This document shows positions 43,259 through 51,731 of a DNA stretch of 64,000 nucleotides, piece after piece. Both the position numbers and the translations under genes were made by a program. This stretch comes from Spirochaetota bacterium. GTDB taxonomy: Bacteria > Spirochaetota > Spirochaetia > Treponematales > UBA12059. A model generated the notes under the pieces. The model saw only the letters and a program-made list of their open reading frames with translations, did not search any database and was not told where the DNA came from. Each line of letters opens with the position of its first letter. The stretch's first letter is position 1. The stretch covers positions 230,385-294,384 of the forward strand of contig JAKLDN010000006.1 of assembly GCA_022703505.1 (NCBI GenBank). The letters run 5' to 3'.

Positions 43259-44193
43259 CCCCGCATCCCCCGGACCACCCGGTCCCGGCCTCCCAGGTCC
43301 CGCATCACCTCGACCCCCGTGAACCCGCAGCCGCGGAACAGGGCCCCCACCGAGGCCCCCTGGTCCTCCCCTATCTCTACAACCAGGAAGCCCCCGAGGG
43401 CAAGAGCTTTTTCCGCTTCCGGAACCAGGCGGCGGTAAAAGTCCAGCCCGTCCGGTCCGCCGTCCAGGGCCGCCCGGGGTTCCCTACGGACCCCGTCCTC
43501 CCCCGCCGTCCCGCCGTGCCCCGGACCGGGGCGGCCCTGGAGGCGATCCGTCTCGGCGCTCGCAACGTAGGGGGGATTCGCGGTGATCAGGTCGAAGGGC
43601 CCGGAGACCCCGGCCAGGACGTCGCTCTCGAGGATTTGCAGATCCCGGCCCAGGATCTCCCGTGCGTTCCGGGCCGCGACGTCCCGGGCCCCGGGACGGA
43701 GGTCCGACAGGGAAACCTCCGAGCCCGGGAGCTCCGCGGCCAGGGTGATCCCCACGCAGCCGGAGCCCGTGAAGGCGTCGTGGATCCGGAGGCCGGCGCC
43801 GGATCCGGACCGGCGGGCGCCGGGACCTCGGGCGTCCGCTCCCGAGGCGCTTCCGCCCGGAACGCGGCCGGCTGCCCGGAGCGCCGTCTCCACCAGGATC
43901 TCCGTCTCCGGACGGGGCACCAGGACCCGGTGATCCACCCGGAAGGTCCGCCCGAAGAACTCCTTCTCCCCCAGGATATAGGCCACGCTCTCCCCCTCGG
44001 CGCGGCGGGAGAGGAACGTGGAGTAGGTTGTTTCCGCCTCCGGGAGCAGGGGATCGGACAGGCGGGCCAGCAGGGCGGCACGGCCGCAGCCCGCGGCCCG
44101 GGCCAGGAGGAGGCACGCGTCCAGGTAGGAGGTGTCGGAGCCGGTTCCGGAAAGAACGGAGGCCCCGTGGGAAAGGGCCTCCCGGACCGTCAT
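43255..44193 (-). CDS. prmC: Peptide chain release factor N5-glutamine methyltransferase
   Basis: SAM-dependent enzyme of 312 residues that methylates the Gln of the GGQ motif in release factors, here encoded just upstream. N-terminal helical domain, then [11 protein letters not shown], the SAM-binding [12 protein letters not shown] (commonly D-G-T-G-S-G) and the catalytic NPPYVAS. Low-complexity inserts rich in Gly, Arg and Ala sit after each of these motifs. ATG at 44193 overlaps the prfA stop; its own stop overlaps rel. A long open frame extends upstream across prfA but is only its shadow. Confidence 0.93.
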   Translation of the reverse strand: MTVREALSHGASVLSGTGSDTSYLDACLLLARAAGCGRAALLARLSDPLLPEAETTYSTFLSRRAEGESVAYILGEKEFFGRTFRVDHRVLVPRPETEILVETALRAAGRVPGGSASGADARGPGARRSGSGAGLRIHDAFTGSGCVGITLAAELPGSEVSLSDLRPGARDVAARNAREILGRDLQILESDVLAGVSGPFDLITANPPYVASAETDRLQGRPGPGHGGTAGEDGVRREPRAALDGGPDGLDFYRRLVPEAEKALALGGFLVVEIGEDQGASVGALFRGCGFTGVEVMRDLGGRDRVVRGMRG

Positions 44194-45260
44194 GGCCGGT
44201 CGACCTTCAGCACGGCTTCCCGGGCGCTGGCCTTCAAGGCCTCCACGATCTCGCCCATGTCGCCCTGGAGGACCAGGTCCAGCTTGTACAGGGTCAGGTC
44301 GACCCGGTGGTCCGTGACGCGGTTCTGGGGAAAGTTGTAGGTGCGGATGCGCTCGGACCGGTCGCCCGAGCCCACCTGGCTCTTGCGCTCCGCGGCCCTC
44401 TCGGCCTGGCGCCGGGATTCCTCCAGGTCGAAGAGACGGGCCCGGAGGATGCGCAGGGCCTTGGCCTTGTTCTTGATCTGGCTCTTCTCGTCCTGGCAGT
44501 GGACCACGAGCCCCGTGGGCAGGTGGGTGATGCGCACCGCGGAGTCCGTGGTATTGACGCACTGGCCGCCGGGTCCGCCCGCCCGCATGACGTCGATGCG
44601 GAGGTCCTCGGTCCGGATGTCCACCTCCGTCTCCTCCGCCTCCGGGAGGACCGCCACGGTCACGGCGCTGGTGTGGATGCGGCCGGAGGCTTCCGTCTCG
44701 GGCACCCGCTGGACCCGGTGGACCCCGCTCTCCCAGCGCATGCTCTCGTACACGGACTCCCCGGAGATCGAGAAGACGATCTCCTTGTAGCCTCCCAGCT
44801 CCGTCTCGTTGAGGTTCATCACCTCTATCTTCCATTTCCGGGAATCCGCGTACCGGGAGTACATGCGGAAGAGGTCCGCCACGAAGAGGGCCGCCTCGTC
44901 GCCGCCGGTGCCCGCCCGGATCTCCATGATGGTGTTCTTGTCGTCCAGGGGGTCCCGGGGGATCAGGCGGTCCCGGAGCCGGGTTTCCAGGTCCCCGATC
45001 CGGGCTTCCAGGGTCCGCGTCTCGTCCTGGGCCATGGCCCGCATGTCCGGGTCCTTCTCGTCCCGGCCCAGGGAGCGGGCGCCCTCCAGGTCCGACAGGG
45101 CATGCTTGTACTCGTCGTAGAGCACCATGGTCTCCGAGAGCCGGGCGTGTTCCCGCATGGTGTCGCGGTAGGCGGCGGGGTCCTTGACGAGGTCGGGATC
45201 GGAAACCCGGACCTCCAGCTCCCGGTGCCGCTCCGCCAGTGCCTCGAGCTTGTCGATCAC
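44190..45260 (-). CDS. prfA: Peptide chain release factor 1
   Basis: RF1 of 356 residues, which ends translation at UAA and UAG. Visible: the codon-recognition PxT motif as PET in [16 protein letters not shown], and the catalytic GGQ in [24 protein letters not shown] start at 45260, overlapping the stop of the small Cys protein gene, gives the usual RF1 length; the longer frame to 45290 is less likely. First of the coupled trio prfA-prmC-rel. Confidence 0.96.
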   Translation of the reverse strand: MIDKLEALAERHRELEVRVSDPDLVKDPAAYRDTMREHARLSETMVLYDEYKHALSDLEGARSLGRDEKDPDMRAMAQDETRTLEARIGDLETRLRDRLIPRDPLDDKNTIMEIRAGTGGDEAALFVADLFRMYSRYADSRKWKIEVMNLNETELGGYKEIVFSISGESVYESMRWESGVHRVQRVPETEASGRIHTSAVTVAVLPEAEETEVDIRTEDLRIDVMRAGGPGGQCVNTTDSAVRITHLPTGLVVHCQDEKSQIKNKAKALRILRARLFDLEESRRQAERAAERKSQVGSGDRSERIRTYNFPQNRVTDHRVDLTLYKLDLVLQGDMGEIVEALKASAREAVLKVDRP

Positions 45261-45436
45261 AGGTCGGCCTTCTCCTTGAAGTAGGGGCATCCGTAGATGA
45301 CGATCTCCAGGGACTCGTCGGATTTCCCATCCAGGGAGTCCGCGTTGGCTATGAGGAGGCGCTTGATCCGGCAGTCGTCGGTGAAGGTGCAGATGGGGCA
45401 GGCGCCGTTCCCGCGGGGGTTGATCTCCAGTTTCAT
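45257..45436 (-). CDS. Small protein with four cysteines
   Basis: Protein of 59 residues: [18 protein letters not shown], then DDCRIKR and [12 protein letters not shown]. Four Cys in a CPxC...C...C pattern suggest a metal site. I chose ATG 45436, since the extension to 45571 reads back over a promoter-like spacer. The stop overlaps the prfA GTG, which supports translation of this frame. I know no family; the coupling to prfA suggests a conserved place in the operon. It is divergent from serS. Confidence 0.65.
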   Translation of the reverse strand: MKLEINPRGNGACPICTFTDDCRIKRLLIANADSLDGKSDESLEIVIYGCPYFKEKADL

Positions 45437-45541
45437 GGAGATATGGTATAGGAAATTACGCCACTCGCGCAAGGGAGAGGGGTGGGCCGAGGGGTGCCGA
45501 TCCCGCTCGTATCCGCGTCGGAAACCGACAAGGAGCCGCCC

Positions 45542-45571
45542 TTGCCTCTGCCCGCCCGGCTCGGCTATCAT
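45542..45571 (+). promoter_or_regulatory. Candidate promoter of serS
   Basis: TTGCCT, 18 bases, TATCAT, and eight bases to the ATG at 45580. There is no Shine-Dalgarno, so a leaderless or nearly leaderless mRNA is likely. Confidence 0.4.
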
Positions 45572-45579
45572 CCCCCATC

Positions 45580-46854
45580 ATGCTGGATTACCGCTTCATC
45601 AAGGACAACCTGGCCGCGGTCAAGAAGAACGTCGCGGACCGACACATGCAGGCCGACCCGGACCTCGTGGTCGAGCTCTTCGACCGCCGGGGCGAGCTCC
45701 TCCGCCGCCTCGAGGACGAACGCCGGGCCCGGAACGACAACGCCGCCGCCATGAAGGGCAAGCTCCCGGAGGAGGAGCGCCGCCGCCTCATCGAGGAGGG
45801 CAAGGCCCTCAAGGACCGGATCGCTTCCCTGGAGGCGGAATACGCGGAGGCGGAGGCGCACCTGGACGCCGAGGGCCGCCGCATCCCCAACATGGCCCAT
45901 CCCTCCGCCCCGGTCGGGAAGGAGGACAAGGACAACCTCGAGGTCAAGCGGGTCGGCAAGCCCACGGAGTTCTCCTTCGAGCCCAAGGACCACGTCCAGC
46001 TGGGGCAGGACCTCGATATTCTGGACTTCGACACCGCCACCCGGGTGTCCGGGACCAAGTTCTACTACCTCAAGAACCAGGGCGTGATCCTGGAGCTGGC
46101 CCTGGTCCGCTTCGCCCTGGACCGCCTCCAGAAGAAGGGCTTCACCCCCTTCATCACCCCCGACGTGGCCAAGACCGAGATCCTGGAGGGCATCGGCTTC
46201 AATCCCCGGGGCGCGGAGTCCAACGTCTACACCGTGGAGGGCGAGGGCACCTGCCTGATCGGCACCGCGGAGATCACCCTGGGGGGCTACCACTCCGGGC
46301 AGGTCCTGGACAAGGCCGCCCTGCCCCTCCGCCTGGCCGGGGTCTCCCACTGCTTCCGCCGGGAGGCCGGAGCCGCGGGCCAGTTCTCCAAGGGCCTCTA
46401 CCGGGTCCACCAGTTCACCAAGGTGGAGATGTTCGCCTACGTCCTGCCCGAGGACTCGGACCGGGTCCACGAGGAGCTCCGGGGCATCGAGGAGGAGATC
46501 TTCTCGGCCCTGGAGATCCCCTTCCGGGTCGTGGACACCTGCACCGGGGACCTGGGCGCCCCGGCCTACCGCAAGTGGGACCTGGAGGCCTGGATGCCCG
46601 GCCGCAACGGCGGTGAGTGGGGGGAGGTCACCTCCACCTCGAACTGCACGGACTACCAGTCCCGGCGCCTCAACGTCCGGTACAAGGACGACGACGGCAA
46701 GAACAAGTACGTCCACATGCTGAACGGCACGGCGATCGCCTGCTCCCGGGCCATCATCGCGATCCTGGAGAACTTCCAGCGGGCCGACGGCTCGGTCCGG
46801 ATCCCCGCGGCCTTGGTGCCCTACACGGGGTTCGAGGAGATTCGGAGAGCGTGA
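45580..46854 (+). CDS. serS: Seryl-tRNA synthetase
   Basis: Class II synthetase of 424 residues that charges tRNA-Ser. The N-terminal coiled-coil arm covers about 25-105. The core shows ILEGIGFNPRGAESNVYTVEGEGTCLIGTAEI, motif 2 with SHCFRREAGAAGQFSKGLYRVHQFTKVEMF and motif 3 LNGTAIACSRAIIAILEN. Length and motifs are standard. It is a single gene, divergent from the small Cys protein gene and convergent with the EamA transporter gene (18 bases between stops, no repeat element). Confidence 0.97.
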   Translation: MLDYRFIKDNLAAVKKNVADRHMQADPDLVVELFDRRGELLRRLEDERRARNDNAAAMKGKLPEEERRRLIEEGKALKDRIASLEAEYAEAEAHLDAEGRRIPNMAHPSAPVGKEDKDNLEVKRVGKPTEFSFEPKDHVQLGQDLDILDFDTATRVSGTKFYYLKNQGVILELALVRFALDRLQKKGFTPFITPDVAKTEILEGIGFNPRGAESNVYTVEGEGTCLIGTAEITLGGYHSGQVLDKAALPLRLAGVSHCFRREAGAAGQFSKGLYRVHQFTKVEMFAYVLPEDSDRVHEELRGIEEEIFSALEIPFRVVDTCTGDLGAPAYRKWDLEAWMPGRNGGEWGEVTSTSNCTDYQSRRLNVRYKDDDGKNKYVHMLNGTAIACSRAIIAILENFQRADGSVRIPAALVPYTGFEEIRRA

Positions 46855-46872
46855 GTACCGCGGGGGACCGCC

Positions 46873-47742
46873 CTAGGCCGTCCCCCCGGTCCGCCTCCGC
46901 CCGCCGTAGGATCCCACGACCGCCCCCGCCATGATGAGGGCCAGGGCTGCGACCGTGGCCCAGGTCAGGGTCTTTCCCCCCGCCACGACCAGGTTGAAGG
47001 TGGACAAGAGGGGCGTCAGGTAGGCCAGGGAACCGATGATCCGGGGATCCCCCCGCTTCAGGGCCGCGTCCCAGGTGTAGAAGGCCAGCCCCATGGGACC
47101 GAGCCCCAGGAAGATCAGGAAGAGGGCTTCCCGGCCCGTCATCGGGGGCAGACGGACGCTCCCCGTCGCGGCCAGGTCCAGGCCCGCCCAGAGGGCCAGG
47201 GAGAGGGCTCCCGAGATCAGGCAGAAGAGGCCCACCGCCCCCGTCGAGAAGGGGGGAACTCGTTTGGTCAACAGGGAATAGGTCGCCCAGATGAAGGCCG
47301 CCGCCGCGGCCATGAGGTGCCCCGGAAGTCCCTCGGGATTCAGGCTGAACCGCCCTCCCCCCACCACCAGGAAGGCTCCCGCCAGGCCCAGCAGGGCTCC
47401 GACGGCGTGGCCCGGGCGCAGCTCGAAACCCCGCAGGTACACCGGGGAGAGCACCACGATGAGCAGGGGCCAGAGGTAGTTGATCAGGTTGACTTCCACG
47501 GCCGGGGCCAGCCGGAAGGCGGCGAACAGTAGGGCGTGGTAGCCGAAGATGCCTCCCACCCCGACCGCCAGGGTGGCCGGGGGGATCCGCCAGTCCCGGA
47601 CCCGGAAAAGCCCGGCCAGTCCGCCGATCCCCAGGGCCGCTCCCACGGAAAAGAGGGGCGGAAGAGAGGCGGTCTGGGACGTGAAGAGCGCCAGGGTGCT
47701 CCAGACGAGGATGCTGGCCAAGGCCAGCAGGATAGGAACCAT
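46873..47742 (-). CDS. EamA/DMT family transporter
   Basis: Inner-membrane protein of 289 residues with about ten helices arranged as two EamA halves (first WSTLALFTSQTASLPPLFSVGAALG, second AAAAFIWATYSLLTKRVPP). Key family stretches are NLINYLWPLLIVVLSPVYLRG and GSLAYLTPLLSTF. DMT carriers export amino acids, metabolites or drugs; the substrate is unknown. It is the last gene of the minus-strand run that starts at rpsP, 23 bases after the zinc-finger-like gene. Confidence 0.9.
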   Translation of the reverse strand: MVPILLALASILVWSTLALFTSQTASLPPLFSVGAALGIGGLAGLFRVRDWRIPPATLAVGVGGIFGYHALLFAAFRLAPAVEVNLINYLWPLLIVVLSPVYLRGFELRPGHAVGALLGLAGAFLVVGGGRFSLNPEGLPGHLMAAAAAFIWATYSLLTKRVPPFSTGAVGLFCLISGALSLALWAGLDLAATGSVRLPPMTGREALFLIFLGLGPMGLAFYTWDAALKRGDPRIIGSLAYLTPLLSTFNLVVAGGKTLTWATVAALALIMAGAVVGSYGGRRRTGGTA

Positions 47743-47765
47743 GCTTGTTCGCGGACGCCCGGTCG

Positions 47766-48197
47766 TCAGAGGCTGCTGACCCGGGAGGACAGGGCCCTGC
47801 GCCAGTCCTGTTTCTTGCCCTCTTCCTCGAAGGCGAGCCGGCGCTTCACCGTGAAGGCGTTCTCCCCCCGGTCCTTGAACTCCACGACGGCGAAGGCTCC
47901 GGACCCGATGTACACGAGCTTCTCCCCGGGAGCCAGGGACTCGCGGTCGGCCATGCGCTGGAAGGCGCAGTCGAAGTGGACGGGGCCCCCGGATTCCGGG
48001 TCGGCCAAGGCCGTGGAGAGGTCGTAGATGGGTTTCTGGCAATAGGCGCAGTCCAGGGGCGGATTCGGTTTCTGGGACTCCGCGGCGGGAGCCGCGTACT
48101 CCGCCTCCCGGGACGCGGCGGGACGGTCCGGGCGATCCTGCCGGCCCTTCCTCCTCCTGCCGAATCTCCTGCCGCTACCGCGCCTTTCGTCCGCCAT
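47766..48197 (-). CDS. Conserved hypothetical protein with Cys pair
   Basis: Protein of 143 residues. An Arg-rich, disordered N-terminus (about 1-45) is followed by CAYCQKPI and, 25 residues later, HFDCAF, which may form a zinc site, and then a small beta-rich domain (EKLVYIGSGAFAVVEFKDRG). It begins inside the 56-residue gene before it (overlap 23 bases). The basic tail suggests nucleic-acid contact, but no family is certain. Confidence 0.7.
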   Translation of the reverse strand: MADERRGSGRRFGRRRKGRQDRPDRPAASREAEYAAPAAESQKPNPPLDCAYCQKPIYDLSTALADPESGGPVHFDCAFQRMADRESLAPGEKLVYIGSGAFAVVEFKDRGENAFTVKRRLAFEEEGKKQDWRRALSSRVSSL

Positions 48198-48345
48198 GCT
48201 GCACCCCGTATCCGTTCATGATCTCGGCGCTCAGTACCTGGGCGATACGCTGGATGGCGCCGGCGATGTACTCCTCATCTTGCATTTTCCTGCGAAGTTC
48301 TTCAAGTCGCCTGGGATCGTGCTTGCGTTCGCCGGGACAGCTCAT
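48175..48345 (-). CDS. 56-residue small protein between yraN and the Cys-pair gene
   Basis: Short frame of 57 codons. Its ATG at 48345 overlaps the yraN stop by four bases (ATGA) and its 3' end overlaps the next gene by 23 bases. The product starts MSCPGERKHDPRRLEELRRK and has a helical centre (EEYIAGAIQRIAQVLSAEIM) and a basic end (GGRKAR). The double coupling and protein-like composition support a real gene. Function unknown. Confidence 0.7.
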   Translation of the reverse strand: MSCPGERKHDPRRLEELRRKMQDEEYIAGAIQRIAQVLSAEIMNGYGVQHGGRKAR

Positions 48346-48698
48346 GGGTGCTCCAGGAAGGCCTGCGGGATGTGCCGGCAGACGGCCGAGCCGCGGACCA
48401 GGATTACGTCGTATCGCGGGCGCATACGGTTATATTCTCGTTTCAGCGCAAGGAAGTATTTAGATGATTCTACGATATGCCGCCGCTTGGCGGGCCCGAG
48501 GAGCCGGTCCGCGGATTCCGGACCGTAGGCGTCCACGGTCTTGACCTCCACGAAGGCCAGGTCCTCGCCCCGGAGGGCCACGATGTCCAGCTCCCCCGCG
48601 GGACAGCGCCAGTTGCGGTCCACGATCGTCCACCCCTCGGACAGAAGGTACTCCGCCGCCGCGGCCTCCCCGAGACGGCCCTTTTCGACGCGTCGGAT
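48342..48698 (-). CDS. yraN: YraN/UPF0102 family protein with possible ATC start
   Basis: UPF0102 proteins are small predicted nucleases of the Holliday-junction resolvase-like fold. Here GRLGEAAAAEYLLSEGWTIVDRNWRCPAGELDIVAL and FVEVKTV match the family from its N-terminus on. But between the upstream stop at 48717-48719 and this conserved start the frame has no ATG, GTG or TTG. The only likely start is ATC at 48696-48698, five bases after GGAGG, giving 118 residues, the family's usual size. A GTG at 48623 would remove the conserved first motif. The gene is in the same frame as the preceding HD-GYP gene. Confidence 0.8.
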   Translation of the reverse strand: MRRVEKGRLGEAAAAEYLLSEGWTIVDRNWRCPAGELDIVALRGEDLAFVEVKTVDAYGPESADRLLGPAKRRHIVESSKYFLALKREYNRMRPRYDVILVRGSAVCRHIPQAFLEHP

Positions 48699-48716
48699 CT
48701 TCCCCTCCCGGCCCGG

Positions 48717-49862
48717 TCAGCCCGAGGCCACTTCCTTGGGATCCAGGGCGCGGGCGATGAAGAGGGCCTTTTCGGACAGGAGGTCCACCTGGTCGCCCTT
48801 GTCGTCCTGAAAGCTCTTTCCGAACTCGTCCACCAGGATGCGGAGCTTGGGGCGCAGGGGCGCGTCCGGGTGTGTCTCCACGACCCGGGCGATGGCGGCG
48901 TTGTTGAGGAGGACCATGGATCCGATGGGGTAGATCCCCATGCTGCGGATGAACGCCTTGAGGATTTCCGGGTCGAAGCGCCGGGAATTGTCCGAGAGGA
49001 GGGCCTTCATGGCCGCGTAGCCGATCATGGAGTTTCGGTAGGGCTTCTCGCTGACCATGGCCTCGAAGGCGTCGGCGACGGATACGATCCGGGAAAGGAC
49101 GTCGATGTCCTGCCCGGCCACCCGCCGGGGATAGCCCTGGCCGTCCCAGCGCTCGTGGTGCTGCAGCCCGATGATCCCGACGTCGTCCGGGTACAGGAGC
49201 TCCTTGGTGATGATCTTGTAGGTCAGGAGGGGGTGGGCCCGCATCTTCTGGAGCTCCTCCTCGGAAAGATGCCCCTTCTTCCGGACGATCGCCTCGGGGA
49301 TCCTCAGCATCCCCGCGTCGTGGAGCAAGGCCCCCGTGGCCAGGTAGGACAGCCGGTACGGAGGGAGCTTCAGGGTGACCCCGATCACCACCGAGAGGAT
49401 GGCGGTGTTCACCCCGGCCCGGGCGTAACTGTAGCCCTGCATGTCCCCGGACAGGATGGCCGCCACCGCCCGACCCTGCTTGTCCCGGACGACCCGGAGG
49501 ACGTCCTGGGAGATCTGGTCCACCGTCTTGGGCTCGACCCTCTCCATCCGGCCCAGGCGGTCGTAGACCGCCTTGAGCATGTCCACCATGTCCGTGTAGG
49601 ACCGGTACAGTTCCCGGTCCCCGAGGAAGGCGGCGGGATTGACCCCGTCCGCCCGGGGGCCGTCCGGGGAGGAGGATGCGGTCCCGGCGATCTGGCTGCC
49701 CTCGGTGAAGACGAAGGCGACGCCCCATTTCTGGAGCATGTCCAGGTCCTTCTGCTTCACCGCCACGCCCGCGGGCACCAGGAGGTTCTGGTCGTCGATG
49801 AAAACGTCCTCCGTGAAGGACGCGCCCGGCTTGATCTGATCCAGGGTGATCTTCTTTTTCAT
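48717..49862 (-). CDS. HD-GYP domain protein (degenerate first His)
   Basis: Protein of 381 residues with an N-terminal domain (about 1-110) and an HD-GYP domain, the c-di-GMP phosphodiesterase fold (about 140-320). Seen: LLHDAGM (His 181, Asp 182; usually HDIGK), KMRAHPLLTYKI, HHERWDGQGYP, and SVADAFEAM. The first metal His of the family (in HSxxVA) is replaced: here YARAGVNTA. So activity may be weak or it may only bind the nucleotide. ATG overlaps the FlhB-tail stop. It sits with FliK-like and FlhB-tail genes, so a flagellar link is reasonable. Confidence 0.88.
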   Translation of the reverse strand: MKKKITLDQIKPGASFTEDVFIDDQNLLVPAGVAVKQKDLDMLQKWGVAFVFTEGSQIAGTASSSPDGPRADGVNPAAFLGDRELYRSYTDMVDMLKAVYDRLGRMERVEPKTVDQISQDVLRVVRDKQGRAVAAILSGDMQGYSYARAGVNTAILSVVIGVTLKLPPYRLSYLATGALLHDAGMLRIPEAIVRKKGHLSEEELQKMRAHPLLTYKIITKELLYPDDVGIIGLQHHERWDGQGYPRRVAGQDIDVLSRIVSVADAFEAMVSEKPYRNSMIGYAAMKALLSDNSRRFDPEILKAFIRSMGIYPIGSMVLLNNAAIARVVETHPDAPLRPKLRILVDEFGKSFQDDKGDQVDLLSEKALFIARALDPKEVASG

Positions 49863-50152
49863 ATCCCTTCCAGCTTCGCGATGAAAACGTAAACCCGGGC
49901 CACGATTTCCCAGTACGCCTCGGGCACCATATCGCCGGGATCCAGGGGAAAGAGGAATCCCGCCAAGGCCTCGTCGGCCAGGACGGGTATGCCCAGTTCC
50001 TCCGCCAGATCCCGGATCCGCTCGGCCGAAGCCCCGGCGCCTTTCGCCACCAGGAACGGGGCGGGAAGGCTGTCGTCGTACCGGAGGGCTACGGCTTTCT
50101 TCGTCCTACCTGCAAGTATCGGCCGGATCCGGGGGGATTCTTCATCAAGCAT
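49859..50152 (-). CDS. FlhB C-terminal-domain-like protein (YlqH-like)
   Basis: Protein of 97 residues matching only the cytosolic end of the flagellar export switch FlhB: TKKAVALRYDDSLPAPFLVAKGAGASAERIRDLAEELGIPVLADEALA and the closing AYWEIVARVYVFIAKLE. The NPTH autocleavage site is absent, the chain starting near where the cleaved C-terminal piece would. The family occurs next to FliK-like genes after rplS in other bacteria, as here. It may substitute for or modulate FlhB. It overlaps the FliK-like gene by eight bases. Confidence 0.88.
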   Translation of the reverse strand: MLDEESPRIRPILAGRTKKAVALRYDDSLPAPFLVAKGAGASAERIRDLAEELGIPVLADEALAGFLFPLDPGDMVPEAYWEIVARVYVFIAKLEGI

Positions 50153-51329
50153 GATCGTCCACCGCCGGGTACTCCGCATCCCGGTTCCCGGTTTCCAGGA
50201 CCTCCACGCGGCAGCCGAAGTCCGCCAGGCTCCGCTCCAGGCCCCCGAGGCCGCCGGCCGGGCCTTCGAGCCCGCTCCCGGAACGGTCCGCGAACCCCAG
50301 CCGGAGGGCGTTCCCCTCTCCTCGGAGGTCGAAGGCGTACGAGCCCGTCCGGCCCGGACCGTCCACATGTACGTCCGCGGACAGGACGGCCCCGGAACGG
50401 CTCCCCCGGGGTACCAGTATACGCAGGGTACCGGAAAACGCAACGCCTCCGCGCTCGAAGCGGTAGGGAACGTAGATCCACCGTCCCCCCGGGCCGGACC
50501 GGGCGTTGAAGACCTGCCGGGGGTCGGGCCGATCTCCGGTCCGGCCCGCCAGGGTCTTGAGGAGACCCGCGAGGGCTTCCGGACTTTCAGGATCGTCCCC
50601 CCCTGTACCGGGATACTCCTTCCAGACCGGGCCGGAAGCCGGGGCGCCCGCGGGTACGTCCTCCCCCGGTCCGGTGTCCGGCCGCTCCCCTCGGGGAGCG
50701 TCCTGCCGCTCCCCGCCGCTCCCGCCCGCCTCCTCGCGGGATCCGCCGTCCCGGCCCTCCTGCGCTTCCCGCCGGCCGCCGGGGTCCCGTCCGCCGCCCT
50801 CCCCTCGTCCATCCGCGAAGGACGCGGCGTCCACGGCGTCGGCGTAGGCCCCGGGCTCCAGCCCCTTGGCCAAGGCCCGGGCCAGGAGGGCCGCCCTCTC
50901 CTCGTCGGCTTCCTTTTTGAGCAGGACGGTGCGCAGGCGGGCGATCTGCCGGGGCTCCAGGGGAAGGCCCTCGGCCATCAGGGCGCGCAGGGCCAGGATC
51001 GAGGCCGCGTCCCCGGGGAGCCCCGAGGAGCGCAGGAACTCGGACGCCCTCCCTTCCACCGCGGGCCCGAGGACCCGGAGGGCCCAAGCCCCGTCCGGCA
51101 GGCGTTCCGCCCGGGCGGAATAGAGGCTTCCGGGCTTGAGGGATGCGGCCACGGCCGCGTCCAGGCGGACACCCCCTACCAGGACGGTCCATCGTCCCTC
51201 CGAGGAGGGGGCCAGGGCCTTGAAAACGATCGAGGCGCCCTCCCGCAACCCCGGGACCTCGGGTCCCGGAGCGCCGGCGGCGCCTCGAATCTGCAAGGAT
51301 CGGGTCGAGTCCGAACCGATCCGTTCCAT
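50145..51329 (-). CDS. FliK-like protein (flagellar hook-length control related)
   Basis: Protein of 394 residues. The N-terminal 170 residues are helical and beta, a disordered Gly/Glu/Arg-rich stretch follows (about 175-245), and the C-terminal 130 residues (WIYVPYRFERGGVAFSGTLRILVPR) resemble the C-terminal domain of FliK-type proteins. FliK tells the export switch FlhB that the hook is complete; the FlhB tail is encoded next. Assignment rests on this domain plus the place after rplS and before the FlhB tail. Confidence 0.65.
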   Translation of the reverse strand: MERIGSDSTRSLQIRGAAGAPGPEVPGLREGASIVFKALAPSSEGRWTVLVGGVRLDAAVAASLKPGSLYSARAERLPDGAWALRVLGPAVEGRASEFLRSSGLPGDAASILALRALMAEGLPLEPRQIARLRTVLLKKEADEERAALLARALAKGLEPGAYADAVDAASFADGRGEGGGRDPGGRREAQEGRDGGSREEAGGSGGERQDAPRGERPDTGPGEDVPAGAPASGPVWKEYPGTGGDDPESPEALAGLLKTLAGRTGDRPDPRQVFNARSGPGGRWIYVPYRFERGGVAFSGTLRILVPRGSRSGAVLSADVHVDGPGRTGSYAFDLRGEGNALRLGFADRSGSGLEGPAGGLGGLERSLADFGCRVEVLETGNRDAEYPAVDDHA

Positions 51330-51335
51330 TCCCGG

Positions 51336-51731
51336 TTATGCCTGGGCCGGGGCCTCGGCTGCGGCGCTTTCCTTCTTGGGAGCCTTCCGGCCTCCGAGAA
51401 GCTCCTTGACCTTGGCCTTCTTGCCCACCTTCTCGCGGATATAGTACAGCTTGGCGCGCCGGGGCTTGCCGTAGCGCACGATCTCGAGCTTCTCGATCCT
51501 CGGGGAATTGAGGGGGAAGACGCGCTCCACCCCGACGCCGTAGGAATTCTTGCGGACCATGAAGGACCGGCCGATCCCCGCGTTCTTGATGGCCATCACG
51601 AGGCCCTCGTAGATCTGGACGCGCTCGTTCTTGCCTTCCACGATCTTGAAATGGACGCGAACGGTGTCGCCCGGCTTGAAATCGGGGACCTCGCGGAGTT
51701 CCGCCGCCTCGATCTTCTTAATCAGGTTCAT
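51336..51731 (-). CDS. rplS: 50S ribosomal protein L19
   Basis: L19 of 131 residues, at the interface of the ribosomal subunits. [49 protein letters not shown] and [40 protein letters not shown] are typical. A Lys/Ala-rich tail of about 20 residues extends beyond the usual 115. ATG lies 14 bases inside trmD. Confidence 0.97.
   Translation of the reverse strand: MNLIKKIEAAELREVPDFKPGDTVRVHFKIVEGKNERVQIYEGLVMAIKNAGIGRSFMVRKNSYGVGVERVFPLNSPRIEKLEIVRYGKPRRAKLYYIREKVGKKAKVKELLGGRKAPKKESAAAEAPAQA

Noticed and set aside
45580..45600. Missing Shine-Dalgarno taken as evidence for a wrong serS start
   Set aside because: The protein begins MLDYRFIKDN, as SerS does, and the promoter position explains the lack of a leader.
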